NCBI RefSeq assembly: GCF_026210795.1
Contig: NC_089439.1
Span: forward strand, 3,720,001-3,784,000
Source: Rhizophagus irregularis
Lineage: Eukaryota; Glomeromycota; Glomeromycetes; Glomerales; Glomeraceae
Reading direction: 5' to 3'
Length of the DNA stretch: 64,000 nucleotides
Numbering within the stretch: position 1 is the stretch's first letter; each line of letters begins with the position of its first letter. A program made the translations under genes and the position numbers. Shown here in pieces: positions 1 through 10,305 of this stretch. The notes beneath the pieces were generated by a model, which saw only the letters and a program-made list of their open reading frames with translations, had not been told where the DNA came from and did not search any database.

Positions 1-112
1 TCTAAATTGATTCAAAATTTTATGTATTATAAAAAACATCCTTCCCTTGAAATATATTTAATTTCGATGCAATCAATTATAATGTAAATTGAGTGATTTT
101 CTCAATGACTAA
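1..112 (+). repeat. Fragment of an interspersed duplicated segment
   Basis: This stretch closely matches 4406-4890, 18187-18310 and, more loosely, 21266-21370. The shared text runs from a TCTAAATTGA-type start through AAAACATCCTTC to ATAATGTAAATTGA. The first 112 bases are therefore one edge of the segmental duplications that fill the left half of the window. No coding potential is visible. Confidence 0.75.
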
Positions 113-128
113 CTAGAGTCATACCCTA

Positions 129-145
129 GGGCCGGTGACCGGCCC
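129..145. repeat. Perfect GC-rich palindrome
   Basis: GGGCCGGT and ACCGGCCC are perfect 8-bp inverted arms around a single G. It stands out because the surrounding kilobase is almost entirely A+T. It may be the residue of a transposon end or a protein-binding site. Its function is unknown. Confidence 0.6.
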
Positions 146-172
146 TTACTAAGAGTATGATATATACGCATA

Positions 173-1000
173 AATTTTAACACTTATTGGCAGAAATAAA
201 AGTATTGGTAAGATATAATTTAATTTCGTTTAAAATAAATAAATAATTTATTTATTTTTTTTTCATCTAAAATAATTTAATTTATTGTTTTTTACGTTTT
301 GATTTAATAATCTAGTAATTGGCCTTAAAATAATTTTTTTAAAAATTTTTTTTTCGTTTCTAACCAAAATAAAATTATTCAATAAAATTTATTTCACACG
401 ATTAATATATAATTTTTTTTTAATAAATTAATTTATGTAATATATTATATACTGTATTTTAATAAATCAATTCACATAATTTTTTTTTTAATAATTAAAT
501 TCATATAATGTTTTTTAATAATTAAGTTTGTATTATGTTTTTTAATTATAATTTTTTTTTACTAATAAATATTTTTTTAATAAATAAATTTAATAAAATT
601 CGGGTATATCATATATATATATATATATATATATTTTAATAAAATTCGGATATATAATATATATTTTTTTATATATTTTTTGATCGGGTTCATTTAAGAA
701 CGTTTAAATTATTTCAGCCGCTTTATTCCCATTATAATTAATCACAAAAATTAGCCTCCTGAACAATGTATATGAATAATAAATATTTCCTTGATATTAA
801 TATATGGTTAGCTCTCAGATGTTTGATCAACCAATTCGGATCATATCGCAGATCATGATCTGATCAAAAAAAATTTTTTTTTTTATTGTTCGTAATATTG
901 ATATCAATATCAACTCAACTCAATATCAATTCAATATCAATTCAATATCATTATTAATTCAATATCAATATCAATATCAATATCAATATATATAAAAATG
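173..1000. other. Gene-free A+T-rich stretch with simple repeats
   Basis: No coding frame is supported here. Positions 410-600 are a decayed tandem repeat with poly-T runs. Positions 608-634 are an (AT)n tract. Positions 900-990 are a hexanucleotide microsatellite built on AATATC. Confidence 0.6.
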
Positions 1001-1199
1001 CTCCCCATACTTAGCGCATAAGAGCTAATCAAATTAATGAATTTCTCCTTCCTTTCCGGGATAGCCAATTAGCATAGCAACCAATCACAAGAAATACTGA
1101 TCACTATTAAAATGAAGATCACCTGATATCATTAACTATATAGTATATAGTGTCAACATGATACATTATTAATAAATTACTTTTTGTAAATCATTTCAA

Positions 1200-1345
1200 T
1201 ATGTCGGGAAAATTTCTGTCGGGATATGTGTTGTCGGTATAATGTCCATTAGGGAATGTGTCATGTCGGTAAAACATACATTCGGGAATATGTCTTGTCG
1301 GGTAATCGTTGTCGGGCAAAGGGTATGTCGGGAAAAGGGTTGTCG
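1200..1345. repeat. Iteron array of a TGTCGGG motif
   Basis: About eight copies of TGTCGG or a close variant occur in 146 bases, spaced roughly 14-25 bases apart. Related GTCGG-type iterons recur at many places in the left half of the window, usually at the ends of repeat blocks. This suggests subterminal transposase-binding repeats of one transposon group. A short frame on the minus strand across it is not a credible gene. Confidence 0.55.
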
Positions 1346-1504
1346 GGAAATCGTGGTGTAACCCATTAAGGTTACATTAATGGGGTAGCAGATTTCACCT
1401 TGATCTGAACAAATAGGAATAAAATTAGCACTACCCAAAGATTTTGTCCAATAAGGTTACGTTAGTTCAGGAATCAATCATATGCATAAAAAAAAAAATT
1501 TTAA

Positions 1505-1946
1505 ATATGTCAGGGTCCTGGTTAATTTCACTTTCCGACAATCATTATTCCTACGATCATTTCACCAACAATCACAATTACTTCACCGACAACCTTTTTT
1601 TCTTCAGGTCATCTCACTGATATTTTAACGTTATCTAATTAAATATATGCAGTACATAGCCCAAATTTTTTTATTATCGCATATCATTTACTATCATTTT
1701 TAGCTGTGCCCTATAAAAACGAAATGGGTTAATATTTGTACTCGCGTGTAATAAATGTCTAAAAAAGTACCATTTTATTTAAATTTTGTTTCGGACAAAA
1801 ATGGTGTTTTTTAGACGTTTTTTACACATGAACACAAATATTTCATTTTTATAGGGTGTGATGAGCAAAATAATTTATTTTCCTTAAAAATCGGCAAAAT
1901 GAACTGTCGATGAAAGTGAAGTAATTGTCGGTGAAATTAACCAGCC
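1505..1946. mobile_element. Non-autonomous element with iteron-containing inverted ends
   Basis: The left end reads GGGTCCTGGTTAATTTCAC followed by CCGACAA-type iterons. The right end, reverse complemented, reads GGGGCTGGTTAATTTCACCG followed by the same iterons. The interior carries a nested foldback element at 1709-1856. Related right ends occur at about 2360-2392, 14430-14488, 21055-21130, 22085-22172, 22955-23035, 26050-26125 and 34370-34465. No transposase is encoded, so mobility would need a partner elsewhere. Confidence 0.55.
1709..1856. mobile_element. CCCTATAAAAACG foldback miniature element, copy 1
   Basis: It begins CCCTATAAAAACGAAATG and ends CATTTTTATAGGG. The two halves are nearly complementary along their length, sharing AATAAATGTCTAAAAAAG and its complement, so a transcript would fold into a long hairpin. 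It lies inside the iteron-ended element. At least ten relatives occur in the window. Confidence 0.7.
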
Positions 1947-2121
1947 CCTATAAAAACGAAATGTATTAAATTTGTTGTTCATGTGTAATAAATGTCTAAA
2001 CAAGCACCATTTTGTCCGATTTATGTATTATTACAAAAAAATGAAAATTAAACAAAATGGTGCTTTTTTAGACATTTATTACACATGAACAACAAATTTA
2101 ACACATTTCGTTTTTATAGGG
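1946..2121. mobile_element. CCCTATAAAAACG foldback miniature element, copy 2
   Basis: Its ends are CCCTATAAAAACGAAATG and CATTTCGTTTTTATAGGG, exact inverted complements over 18 bases. The arms continue for about 75 bases with few mismatches around a short central A-rich loop. This is among the best preserved copies, with the one at 21750-21925. Confidence 0.8.
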
Positions 2122-2249
2122 AAGAAATATATATAATTGCACCTTTCTTATAATAATTTGTTTCTCTTTTTACGTTGTCTAATTTAATATATGTAGTACA
2201 TAGCCTCAAATTTTTTTTATTATCGCACATCATTTACAATTTTAGTGTG

Positions 2250-2339
2250 CCCTATAAAAACAAAATGGTGCTTTTTTTAGACGTTTTTACACATGAACAC
2301 AAATATAAACCAAATTTAACACATTTCATTTTTAAAGGG
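2250..2339. mobile_element. CCCTATAAAAACG foldback element, shortened copy 3
   Basis: The termini CCCTATAAAAAC and TTTTTAAAGGG are kept, but much of the left arm is missing. It sits inside a second, partial iteron-ended element that shares its internal AGTACATAGCC and TTATTATCGCA text with 1640-1700. Confidence 0.6.
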
Positions 2340-2392
2340 TGTGATGAGCAAAATAATTTATTTCTTTAAAAATCTGGTGAAATTAACCAGAC

Positions 2393-3065
2393 AAATTGAC
2401 CTTGCCCCTTACTACTGTGTCCATTTTCATAAAAATTCGATACGATCATCAATAAAAAGTTATTTTCGTGGGTAAAGATTATTAATTCCGTGAATTTTAC
2501 GGAATGTGAAATACGGGATCAACTGTTATTATATTTCGATCTTCAAATTCTTAATTCGTGATTCACATGAGATGATTATTAATAAATGGAATCCAAAGTA
2601 CATAGCAAATTCACGAAATGAAAATTTTATCTTCTAATAAATTATCTTCAATTTATATTATTGTGCTTTTCAAAATTGTGACTAGTACCCTTCTGTAATC
2701 ATGTAATCTAAGTTATTTTATAAAAAAAGTTTAAAATTTGAAGGGTTACCGGATTAATACAAAATTGGATATTTTACATGACAATCGTAATAAAAAAGAA
2801 AAAAAAGTATCAGTAAGGGGCAAGGTCAGATACCGACCGAGTCCTGGTAATTTCTATTGCTAATTTGTGTAAACATCGGATAGTCTTATTATGGTTGTTC
2901 CAATGGTTGATTGTGAAATTGATTTACCTACGCGATAGATATAAAATGGTCTCTCTTTTGCACCTTTTTTTTCATAACTATTAGTTCTTCTCGTACAATC
3001 AATTTTAATAACAACACATCTCTCACATCTCTTCATAATAATTACACATTTAACTCAATTTCACC
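2393..3065 (+). repeat. Upstream part of cysteine-rich gene block, copy 1
   Basis: This segment starts directly after an iteron-type transposon end (GTGAAATTAACCAGAC) and runs into the first cysteine-rich peptide gene. Large parts recur inverted at 13262-13935 and direct at 14770-15237. Positions 2425-2695 recur at about 9895-10118. It carries the likely TATA box. Confidence 0.7.
2940..2946 (+). promoter_or_regulatory. Likely TATA box of the 3066 gene
   Basis: TATAAAA lies about 125 bases before the start codon within GCGATAGATATAAAATGG. The same text stands in the same position before the genes at 13259 (-) and 15238 (+). Confidence 0.5.
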
Positions 3066-3242
3066 ATGAATCCGAGACATTTAATTTTATTTATTTATCT
3101 CACTCTTCTCATAGTTTGTACTATTAATATTAAAACAACTCTCGCTGATGATGGTTGTGATGGAAAATGTAAGCTACCCGAAACATGTTGTTGTATGGGA
3201 GGCCCCAGAAGATGCTTTTGTTCTTCTATATGCGAAGATTAA
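3066..3242 (+). CDS. Small secreted cysteine-rich peptide, family copy 1
   Basis: A 58-residue product. Residues 1-27 look like a signal peptide, with a basic start MNPRH, a hydrophobic core at about 6-20 and a likely cut after TLA. The mature part is about 31 residues with eight cysteines at 31, 35, 41, 42, 43, 50, 52 and 56 (C-X3-C-X5-CCC-X6-C-X-C-X3-C). Tight cysteine spacing with a CC(C) block and a CXC is reminiscent of knottin-like disulfide peptides, but I do not recognise the family. The start is fixed by five paralogues sharing the same MNPRHLI beginning, and a TATA box lies about 125 bases upstream. The first 29 codons are identical at the DNA level to the copy at 15238. Likely role, by inference only: an extracellular peptide such as a symbiosis effector or antimicrobial. 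Confidence 0.75.
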   Translation: MNPRHLILFIYLTLLIVCTINIKTTLADDGCDGKCKLPETCCCMGGPRRCFCSSICED

Positions 3243-4465
3243 TTTTCCAGATATCAATATCGATTTTGATTTTGATTATTCTTTATTCTTCTTAAAAAAA
3301 AAATCATGCAATGATGAATATTTCTTCTTCATATTTATTAATAATGTTATTATTTCTTCTTACTATTTATTAAAAAGTTCGATTTTTTTTTATAATTCTA
3401 AGCTTGTATAGTTAAAACGTATAAATTATACAAGCAAGCATCTTTTTAGGCTTAAATTGATGAAGTTATATCAAAAAATTAATCTCTTAAATATACTGAT
3501 TTTTTTTTCTTTTTTTGAAATATGAATTGTTCTATATTTTCGAAACTTTAAATTGTAATCATTGTCCAATTTTCATTCAGTATTCGTGTAGTTGAATCAA
3601 ATTTTATTTTTTTATAAAAAGTCAAATGTACAATTATTGTAAGATTTATTACATTTAATAAACAGAAATTACAATTTTTCAAATATTTAAATTTGTTGCT
3701 ACAGTATTATTTATTAAGAATTTTTCTAACTATCACCGGGGTAATGATCACCGGTGACTGAAATTATGACAATCGACCAGCGTTAAAAAAATATAGTGCC
3801 GGTAAAAATTGATAATACTGGCCAACGGTGATGATCACCCCCCAAAAACCATTTATTAGAATTTAAATTCGTACAATTTTTTCAATATTTTTTAAAATTC
3901 ATATGAAATTTATAAATTTTGTAGTATAAATCTGTAATTAAATTATTCATCACTTCAGTCTACTTTTTGTCAATAATTTTCACGTAGTTAAAAAATAATT
4001 ATATTGACGAAAATAATTTACTAGCTAACTTACATACCGCTATCGCTTTTCTATAATTTATTTGAAAAACCTTTGCACGTTATTTAGGAAATTCCTGTTT
4101 ATTTAATTACGAAATTCGAACATATGTGTTCCAAAGAAAAACAATTCACTGGTCGAATTCCACTATGAAAACCTTGGTGTACGTGATTGAAACATGTCCA
4201 ATTTGCATAACATTTCCATAACATTTCCACAAAAACTGGAAACTTCATTGAAATCTGGCATACACCATGGAAAATTGGACGACAGGTTTTTGCCAAATTT
4301 TAATAGTATAAACTTCATGTAAACCATACTATCTCTTCGACCTGTGATTAGTAGAGAAGAAATAAAAGAACTAATAAATAAATTCATCCATAAACTTATC
4401 ATACATATTCTAAATTGACTCAAAATTTTATGTATTATAAAAAACATCCTTCTCTTGAAATATAT
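3243..4465 (+). repeat. Downstream part of cysteine-rich gene block, copy 1
   Basis: This 3' flank is shared with the blocks at 15415-16080 (direct) and 12310-13080 (inverted). It includes a conserved CAAGCAAGCATCTTTTT motif. Its far end, from about 4135, matches 17930-18240. A short TIR element at 3725-3845 interrupts it. No other gene is visible. Confidence 0.7.
3725..3845. mobile_element. Short TIR element with GGGGTRATSATCACCG ends
   Basis: The left end reads GGGGTAATGATCACCGGTGAC and the right end, reverse complemented, reads GGGGTGATCATCACCGTTGGC. A second copy lies at 12176-12295 in another position of the inverted block. The paralogous block at about 15815-15840 lacks it. It is a non-coding miniature element of about 115 bases. 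Confidence 0.65.
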
Positions 4466-4468
4466 TTA

Positions 4469-4816
4469 TCGCTGTTTTCAAATTAGTGCGACCCCCTGCA
4501 TGTCACCCCTAAGGAAATCAGTTTTCGCAAATGTGGAAAACCCGGAATTTTTCTGAATAACTTTGTAGAAAAGGTCTGATTGCTAACTATTCAAATAGTT
4601 TGCTTATAAGTGAGTGATAAAACTTTGTGTAATGTAAACACTTTTTTATAAGCAAATTACCTTTATAACTGAGAATTTCGCAAGATTTCCTCTGGAAATC
4701 GCTTATAATTGATTGACCCTTTCCTACATAGTTATTCAAGAAAATTCTGGGTTTTCGCAAATTTTTGGAAATCGATTTCCCTAGGGAGTGACTCGCACTA
4801 ATTTGAAAATGGTGAT
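4469..4816. mobile_element. Foldback element inserted at a TA site
   Basis: Its arms are about 165 bases long and begin TCGCTGTTTTCAAATTAGTG and, reverse complemented, TCACCATTTTCAAATTAGTG. The paralogous uninterrupted site near position 56 reads TATTTAATTTCG, so insertion duplicated a TA. A relative occupies 20223-20615. Open frames seen in the arms are by-products of the repeat. Confidence 0.7.
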
Positions 4817-5123
4817 AATTTCGGTGCAATCAAATTATAATGTAAATTGAATTTATTTTTTGTGATTTTCTCAATGACTAATAACCAAAATAATATGAAT
4901 CAAAATATATTTTATATATAAAAATTTGGTTCAATTTGGACTTTCTATTATATGCCAATTTTTTTTTTTACTGTGTTACCAATTAATTCAGATTTTAAGC
5001 ATTTCAATTATAGTTTTGAAAAAAAATTAACAAAATATACAATAAAAAATTTTTTTTTTAAACATATTAAACAATAAATAGATAATGTGTGTTATAATAT
5101 ATATTTTATAAATAAATCCATTA

Positions 5124-5993
5124 CAGTCGGCTCTCGTTATAACGAATTTTGATATAACGAATTATTTGGTATAACGAATCTTTAGTGTTGTACCAATTTT
5201 AACATAAAAAAAAATTTGCTATAACGAATATTACTAATTAAATACTGTATACCGTTTAACAAAGTAAGTCTATAAACTGTACATAATAAAATGACTCTTT
5301 TTATACCGAATTTCATTTTATAATGAACTTTTTTAAATACTATACAATGATGATATTTTGTGTAATATATGTTGTACAGTCGCGTCGGAAAGTATCGCCC
5401 GATTCACTATTACATAGTAAATTACATATAAAAATGAATACTGAGTTTTAAGATTAAAACAGCTCTTGCATTTTAACCTTCCCAAGGTTCAAATATTGTT
5501 ATTTTAAAGAATATTATATTGGCTTTATAGTGATATAAAATTTAGAAATAATTAATAAAAGAAATATAAATATATATGCAGCTCATTTTTATATATAAAT
5601 TTTATTTTTCGGATCTAAAACATATAAAAAAAAACTTTTTTACCTTATAAATAAAATAGCTCTTGCATTTTAACTTTCCCAAAATTCAAACATCAATATT
5701 TCAAAGAATATGGTATTGGCTTTAAAATGATATAAAATTTAGAAATGGTTATTAAAAGAAAGTTGAATATGTATATAGCCTGAAATTTTCAATTTTTTAT
5801 GTGTTTTACTATAAAATTTGAATCGGGCGATACTTTCCGACGCGACTGTACATACATAAGAAATCATAATATGCCAAAGTTTCATAGATTTTCCCATTAT
5901 TATATCAAAATTTGCTATATTTTATTAAAGAATTTTTTTATAACGAAGGTCTGATTGGTCAACCACCAATTTCATTATATCGAGAGCCAACTG
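5124..5993. mobile_element. Non-autonomous pogo/Tc1-like element carrying a nested element
   Basis: The left end CAGTCGGCTCTCGTTATAAC and the right end, reverse complemented, CAGTTGGCTCTCGATATAAT form an inverted repeat typical of TA-target elements of the pogo/Tc1 type. Further TATAACGAA iterons follow the left end. TA precedes the left end, while the right side has decayed. The interior is mostly a second element at 5377-5848. No transposase frame is left. Confidence 0.7.
5377..5848. mobile_element. TA-flanked miniature element with perfect inverted ends, nested
   Basis: Perfect terminal inverted repeats of about 30 bases, starting CAGTCGCGTCGGAAAGTATC, are flanked on both sides by TA (5375-5376 and 5849-5850). 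Inside, a unit of roughly 190 bases starting near 5455 is repeated near 5646 (CTCTTGCATTTTAAC text), so the element grew by internal duplication. Perfect ends suggest it is younger than its host element. Confidence 0.8.
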
Positions 5994-8660
5994 TTTTCCA
6001 TTTTTTATTTAAAAAATCTTATGTTACAATATGCAAATATTTCTTAAATCACTTTTGTATTGCTACTATTTCGACATTCCTCTACATTATTTTGTTCTTC
6101 AATTTACCTAGAGATATAGTTTTTTTGTAATATTTTTTAACTATTTAACGATATATACATTTTGATTGAAAAAAAATTATTTAATTTAATATAAATAAGT
6201 TGACTTATTAGGAAATAAAAGTATTGTAAATCATTGACGTAATTCTGAAAAAGGAAAGATTTTTTAAAAAATTTGAACCATTTTTATAAAATAGTTATAT
6301 AGTTTAACAGTTATACTGTTATACTGTTTAACTGTTATTATTATTATTTATTATTATTTATTATGCTGTTTATAATAGTTATTCTGTTATACTGTTTAAT
6401 TAGTACTTTAATAGTTATGTCAGAGTTATGTCTTATCAGAATTATGGTTGTATTTAAATATATATTTTTTAAAAAAAATAAAGTGACCTAACGAAAAAAA
6501 GCATCTTATTTTCATTTTTTTTTTACTAAAATAAAAAATAAAATAAAAATAGTCAAATGATTGTTAATTATGAATGATAGATAGTAAAGGATTTTTAAAA
6601 ATAAAATAATTATTATGATTAAAATTTACGATAAATCTGATAATTCAAAAAAAAAAATAATGATCCGCAGTAGTCAAATGAAGAACTGATTACGTAATGA
6701 TTTTACAATGAAAATAACTATAGAAACTCAAATAAAAAATAATTCTAATTCTCCCATAATAATGATATTATATAGTTATTGGGTAAGAAGTATTCAATAT
6801 GAAGATTTATGACCGTCGATGTTAAATGATTGGCCGTTATTGTGCCACGTAATAAATTATTATAATTTGACTATGATATAATAATATTACTGATTTTATT
6901 ATTAGTATATATTAATAATAGGGGATGCCTGGGCAATCATCGCCTGGGGTTTTTTTTTCAAATATGTCACATGATGTATAATATAGAGTAAATTAGTAAA
7001 TTTATGATGGCTGATTTTTTTTAACTTAGCTAATTTTTGATCGGTTAATTTTATTGCGAAGATATTTTTAAAAAATATTTTTTTGCAAACATATTTATTC
7101 AAAATAATCTTATTTAATGAAATTTTATTTGCAAATATTAAATTTAAGTCACACATTTACGATTTTAAAGAAAAAAATTACCGTATTTATTTTTAATGAA
7201 GTGATACAAATAAAAAAAACAATAACAATAAATAAAAAAGATAAGTAAATTACAAGATCAAGGAGAAAGATGCTAATAAAAAATGAAATAACAATGGAGT
7301 AATGGAAAGTAATGGAAGATGAAAGGGAGTAAAAAAGAGTAATGAGAAGTGATAGTAAACAAAAAGGAGAAATAGGACATGACGAGAGATGAAAAGAAGT
7401 GATGGGAAGATGAAGAGGAGTGATGGGAGATGAAAAGGAGTGATGAGAGACAAAAAGAAATGATGGCAAGTAAACAAGAGAGGAAAGAGATAATGGAAAA
7501 TGAAAAGATGTAATAGAAAAATAATGGGAGACAAAAAGACGGAATAATGAGAAGTAATACAAAAATAAAAAAATGATGATAGGAGGTTGGGTAATGATAG
7601 GAAACAAAGTAAAAAATAAAAACATAAAGTAAAAAAAAATGAAGTTAGTAAGAAATGAAATATAAGATAGAAACGAAATAGAAAAAACAAAAAAACATAC
7701 CTTTATTAATTGTAGAACTGAAAGAATTAAATATCTAAAAAAAAATGAAATAAAATTAATAAAATTAGTGAAAAACGAAATATGAAATAGAAACAAAATA
7801 AAAAGAATAAAAAAATGAGTAAGAAACGAAACGTAAAGTGAACCTTAATTGCAGAACCGGAAGGAAAAATACCTTGAGACCGAAAGAACTGAGGAAATGA
7901 ACCTATACTGAAAACGATAACGCAATTATGTGGCCAATCTGGCACAATCAAAAATATTAGATCTGTCACGTGATCGAAACCCCTACAAAAAAATATAAAT
8001 AAAAATGATTATAAATAATTGTTAATTATATAAACAATAAGTAATAATATAATAATAAAAGCATTTTATAAGATTTTACTAATAATTAACAAAAAAAAAA
8101 CTTAATTAAAATTCACGTAAAAAATAATGATAACAAAAAAAACTGATTATGTAAATGATTGAAATGAAAATAGTTTTTGTAACTACAGTAACAATATAAA
8201 TAAAATTATTATGATTTGACTATGGGTATAATAACATTAATTATAATTTTTTTTTTTGGAAATAAGCCTTATAATAATATTTTTTTAGAACTAATAAAAT
8301 TATTTTTAAAAAAAAAACAAATAAATTTTAATAAAAAAATGCCATCTCTTATTTCAACTATCGGATATATTACTGAAGCAAGTACAATTACATTTGTGGA
8401 TTCCTTCTGATACTATATAACAAAAGGAATAGTTGCTTGTAATAAACCCGAGGAAAATGGTCCCTTATTTATTAATTTTGTTATATTTAACTCCAAAGAT
8501 AAAAAAATTACCGATTAATTGAATTCAACTGTGTATACTTGCTTTATGATAAGTTCATCTATAATACAACTAAATGGTGTAAATTGTAAATAATTTCAAG
8601 TAAATAAGCTTTAAAGATAAAATAATAATTGTTTATTGTGTATTTTTTTAATTTAAGTAT
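5994..8660. other. Gene-free A+T-rich stretch with purine-rich tract
   Basis: No gene is supported. Decayed direct repeats at about 6530-6900 and 8000-8250 flank a core of about 1.1 kb. Within it, 7255-7860 is strikingly purine-rich on the plus strand, built from loose repeats of a GATGAAAAGGAGTGATGGGA-like unit. That composition creates long hydrophobic minus-strand frames which are artefacts. Confidence 0.55.
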
Positions 8661-8839
8661 CTTATAAAAACAAAATGAGTTAAATTTGTTTAATATTTGT
8701 GCTTATGTGTAATAAAATATCTAAAAATTTTGTTTAAATTTTGTTTTTTTGTAATAAGACATAAATTGGACAAAAATGGTGTTTTTTTGGATGTTTTTTA
8801 TACATGAACACAAATTTAGCACATTTCATTTTTGTAGGG
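8661..8839. mobile_element. CCCTATAAAAACG foldback element, decayed copy
   Basis: The left end CTTATAAAAACAAAATG and right end CATTTCATTTTTGTAGGG are mutated. Both arms with the TAATAAAATATCTAAAA text remain recognisable. Confidence 0.6.
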
Positions 8840-9611
8840 TATTAACAAATCTCCTTTTTTATTTTATTTAGATTTTTTTATTATTAAATTTAAAATAACA
8901 TTAATAATTAGTAAGATAAAATTCATTTTTCACTTGATTAATAATACTTCAAACTTGAATTATAAATAACATTCTTTAATTCTTAATTAATTATATATAA
9001 TTCATATTTAAAAAAATAAAGTCTTTAAAAATAAATACTATATAAATAACCATTTTTTCGTATAATGTATAAACATTAAAATTTAATTTGTTATGTAAAA
9101 AGCTTAACTAGATGTTAAAATTTTGAAAATCATGAATTTGTTATTCAATTTAACGAATCAAATGATTTTACAAAATTTTCACAAAATTAATATTTTAAGC
9201 ACAAATTTATGATCAACTACCCATTTGATTTATACATTCTTATAAATAAAGAAAACATTTGGACGATGAAGTCACTCACAATAAAAATCAATCCCTAGTT
9301 TATTAATAAAGTCCGTTGTCATGTTGATCACAAAAATTAATGATCAACGAAATTAAATTTCACTACAAAACTCTATAATTTGATGGCTAAATTTAACGTA
9401 ACATGAAAGTGCAATTTTGCCCCCTAGACATTTGTACTGTACTAAACTGTACTGTTCTATAATACTTTCGAAAAAAAATTGAAGATCATGCCCATATTTT
9501 GATAATGACAAGATAACCTTATTTGCTAGATCATTCCAAAATCAATTAATTGATCAACAAAATTATTTTCTAAAATGTTAATTATAACATTATAATGGCG
9601 TAAAATATGGT

Positions 9612-9752
9612 TACGGTACATTTCGCCGAAAGCCATTTCGCCAAAAGGACGTTTTGCCGAAAAATAGGGCCAACATTATGCAGAATTATAAATAACAGGC
9701 CAGAGATTATTTTTCGGCGAAATGACTTTCGGCGAAATGTCCCGATACCGTA
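9612..9752. mobile_element. Miniature element with TTTCGCCGAAA iterons at both ends
   Basis: The left end TACGGTACATTTCGCCGAAA and right end, reverse complemented, TACGGTATCGGGACATTTCG each carry two or three copies of a TTTCGCCGAAA-like motif. A looser relative array lies at 32055-32160. The element is about 140 bases and non-coding. Confidence 0.65.
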
Positions 9753-9894
9753 AAATGGTTAAATATGCATCAATATCGCACATCATTTACCATTTTTAGT
9801 GTGGTGCTTTTTTAGATGTTTTTACAAATTTAACACATTTCATTTTTAAAGGGTGTGATGAGCAAAATAATTTAAAAATCTGCAATAATTGTTG

Positions 9895-10118
9895 GTGAAT
9901 TCATAAAAATTCGATACGATCATCAATAAAAAGTTATTTCCGTGGGTAAAGATTATTAATTCCATGAATTTTACGGAATGTGAAATACGGGATCAACTTA
10001 TTATATTTCGATCTTTCACATATGATTATTAATAAATGGAATCCAAAGTGCATAGCAAATTCACGAAATGAAAATTTCAATTTATATTATTGTGCTTTCA
10101 AAATTGTGACTAGTACCT
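9895..10118 (+). repeat. Partial copy of the gene-block upstream flank
   Basis: It matches 2425-2695 closely, including GATACGATCATCAATAAAAA and ATACGGGATCAACT, with a few deletions. It stops before the promoter and no peptide gene follows. A foldback element sits at its end. Confidence 0.7.
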
Positions 10119-10120
10119 TT

Positions 10121-10296
10121 CCTATAAAAACGAAATGAGTTAAATTTGTTTAATATTTGTGCTCATGTGTAATAAAATATCTAAAAAAGCACCATTTTGT
10201 TTAATTTTTGTTTTTTTTTTGTAATAAGACATAAATCGGACAAAATGGACGTTTTTTATACATGAACACAAATTTAACACATTTCATTTTATAGGG
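10121..10296. mobile_element. CCCTATAAAAACG foldback element, copy at 10121
   Basis: It has complementary arms with CCTATAAAAACGAAATGAG and CATTTCATTTTATAGGG ends. It was inserted next to a GACTAGTACC sequence that reads on uninterrupted in the paralogous copy near 2683. Confidence 0.7.
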
Positions 10297-10305
10297 CTCA
10301 TATTT

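Noticed and set aside
1200-1345. CRISPR-like spacing of TGTCGG repeats
   Set aside because: The repeats are short, the spacers uneven and the context eukaryotic; iterons of a transposon explain them.
3148-3411. 87-codon frame overlapping the first peptide gene
   Set aside because: It lies out of frame with the conserved secreted peptide and is not preserved in the other copies.
7149-7969. Long minus-strand frames rich in Phe, Ser and Ile (up to 215 codons)
   Set aside because: They are products of the purine-rich plus strand. Overlapping frames are open at once, no domain is visible, and the amino-acid use mirrors the repeat.
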